The notes beneath the pieces are model-generated. The model saw only the letters and a list, made by a program, of their open reading frames with translations, did no database searches and had not been told where the DNA came from. Made by a program: the position numbers and the translations under genes. From Paulownia fortunei (taxonomy: Eukaryota > Streptophyta > Magnoliopsida > Lamiales > Paulowniaceae): a stretch of DNA of 64,000 nt. Of this stretch, positions 62,510 to 64,000 are shown one piece after another. The stretch is from positions 16,782,278 to 16,846,277 of the forward strand of contig CM033114.1 of assembly GCA_019321725.1 (NCBI GenBank). The letters are read 5' to 3'. Within the stretch, counting starts at the first letter, position 1. The number at the start of each line of letters is the position of its first letter.

Positions 62510-64000
62510 AATCGTGTTCTTGACATATGCTGTGTCTTGGAGCGTTTTTCACTTAGCAGCAGCGTTCTTCAAATGACCTGAAATTTCCGGTGTGTGTTGA
62601 AATTTTTTGGTTATTATTTTTTGTACGATTGAGATGGTATTGGAAAATTTTAATTTATCTACAGACTTTTTTATTTTTCTTTTATACAGACATGAGAAGC
62701 TGTGAGTAACAAATTAAGGTTATACAGACGTGGTATGTGAGTTTTTATTATATCTTGCGTGTTAATATAGTTAACAAGATTGTGTGACAAAATATAATAA
62801 ATAATATGTATGAGTATGTTATGAGAACTTTATAAAAATTATTTTGAAACTTTCGGCCCAAATTATTATTATTGACTCTTATAAATAAATATTATTTTAA
62901 ATCCTAACTTATACATATTGTATCTCCAATTTTAATATGAAGGAAAAAAAAAAGTAGATATGAATAACAATGAATAAAAAGGCCAGAAACAAAAGAAGAT
63001 TGCTAAAGGAAAATCGAGATAGGTATTAATATATTCTGATAAAGTACCATAAAAACCAAACACAAACAAATGTATTAAATTAGCGTATGGAGAGAGAATA
63101 TTCAACTTCAAGTTGTAAAAGTGCAAATAATATTAGTATCTTTAAAATGGCATGGACGGATGTATCTAGATGTTTAACTTGGTATTTGGATTTGAAGATC
63201 TTTTGTTTATTTTTGATATTATGAAATTATACATTTTATTGGGTTAGAATTTAATATTTTTGGAATTAATTTTTCATCAATATACAAATATAATAGAGTA
63301 CTATAAAAACCAATCACAAACAAATACACAAAATTAAGGCCTGTAGAAAGAATTGAAAAAGGAAATATGACAAATAGTTTAAGATAGAAAAATGAATTAA
63401 AATAAGAAAAATAAAAAGATTCTCAATTAAGAACTGGAAAATTAAAAAAAAAAATACAGGGAAATGGAAAAAGTAAAGCAACTAGAAACTTATGAAAATA
63501 GAGAAAGTATAGAAATATGTATTCAAAATACACCAGTTTGAAATCAAATAATTAATTGTACAAATTCAAGAAAAATCGAAGTACATAAATAACACAACAA
63601 GAGGAATAAACTTTAAGACCGATAATTGGATTATTAAGAAAAACAAAACAAAACAGAAGCCACCAAAAGAAATTGACAACCAAAATTAGAAAAAAAAGGA
63701 AAAAGAGGGAGATTAAAAAATAGTAAAAGCACATAAATAAAACATTGAAAATTAAGCAAAGAAAAAAAACTCAAAATTCAACTTTATGAGAACACATTAA
63801 GAACAAAGCAAAAAACAAGAGGTCGAAAGTTTTTAATAAGTACGAACAAAATAACTAAGAGAAAATATAAAAAGAAATAAAATTCAAAAAATACGAAAAA
63901 TAGCAATAAATGTGACAAGAAGAAACATAAAAAGAAAAAATCAAGTTTAAAACTAAATATCAAAAAATAGAAAGCACAAAAGGCACGACATAAACTTTAA
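62510..64000. other. Copy 2 of the AT-rich spacer upstream of the PPR pseudogene
   Basis: Matches 39690-41180 with single-base differences at about 62589, 62621, 62625, 62850 and 62904. No gene. Confidence 0.5.

Larger units (their letters stand above)
48737..64000. repeat. Long near-identical duplication, copy 2 (15,264 bp, still matching at the window edge)
   Basis: Repeats 25918-41180 colinearly. It begins directly at the gap and is still aligned at 64000. By eye about 60-70 differences, nearly all in three tracts (54301-54606, 55780-56029 and 57231-57482), plus one inserted T near 57083. Most likely the other haplotype of the same locus or a scaffolding overlap; a real tandem duplication is the alternative. 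Confidence 0.95.

Overview
The window is nuclear DNA from a flowering plant, most likely a eudicot. It is strongly AT-rich, gene-poor and full of transposon remains. It carries a Restorer-of-fertility-like PPR sequence and a plant-type glutaredoxin-like gene. I cannot name the species. Only one intact protein-coding gene can be supported: an intronless glutaredoxin-like gene at 42659-43783 (minus strand).

Layout. 1-290 is the end of a Copia-type LTR. 760-1550 may be a small two-exon non-coding transcript (minus). 2268-2900 is a decayed Copia reverse transcriptase/RNase H fragment, and 3378-3545 a diverged LTR end. 4140-8920 holds two direct copies (period about 1.96 kb) of an AT-rich repeat family whose third copy is at 28660-30047. 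10540-11108 together with 22708-22849 are exon pieces of a minus-strand host gene. They were split by a Copia element at 11109-22707, whose boundaries are fixed by a 5-bp target duplication (TCAGC), a primer-binding site and a polypurine tract. Nested inside it is a 3.0-kb solo-LTR-like insertion (16232-19267, duplication CTAAG). The leader of the Copia element holds a strikingly GC-rich hairpin minisatellite (20311-20745). 22850-26800 is LTR-like sequence, including three diverged tandem units of about 1.16 kb.

28081-36586 is flanked by two inverted, gene-like arms of about 0.5 kb. Between them lie two Helitron-like elements head to tail. The second (30048-35747) contains a recognisable PIF1-type helicase relic and a hairpin plus CTAA 3' end. 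37841-39674 is a PPR pseudogene (minus), followed by AT-rich spacer, the glutaredoxin-like gene, and about 4.6 kb of featureless AT-rich DNA up to a run of exactly 100 N (48637-48736).

Everything after the gap (48737-64000) is a near-identical second copy of 25918-41180, in the same order and orientation. Most of it matches base for base. The differences are concentrated in three short tracts. This is most simply an uncollapsed allelic contig placed next to its partner in scaffolding, although a true tandem duplication cannot be excluded from sequence alone. The second copies of the Helitrons and the PPR pseudogene should therefore not be counted as extra loci until this is tested. I see no new biological system. 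The most interesting items are the nested, boundary-resolved insertion that breaks a host exon, the hairpin minisatellite, the inverted gene-fragment arms around the Helitrons, and the clustered differences between the two copies.
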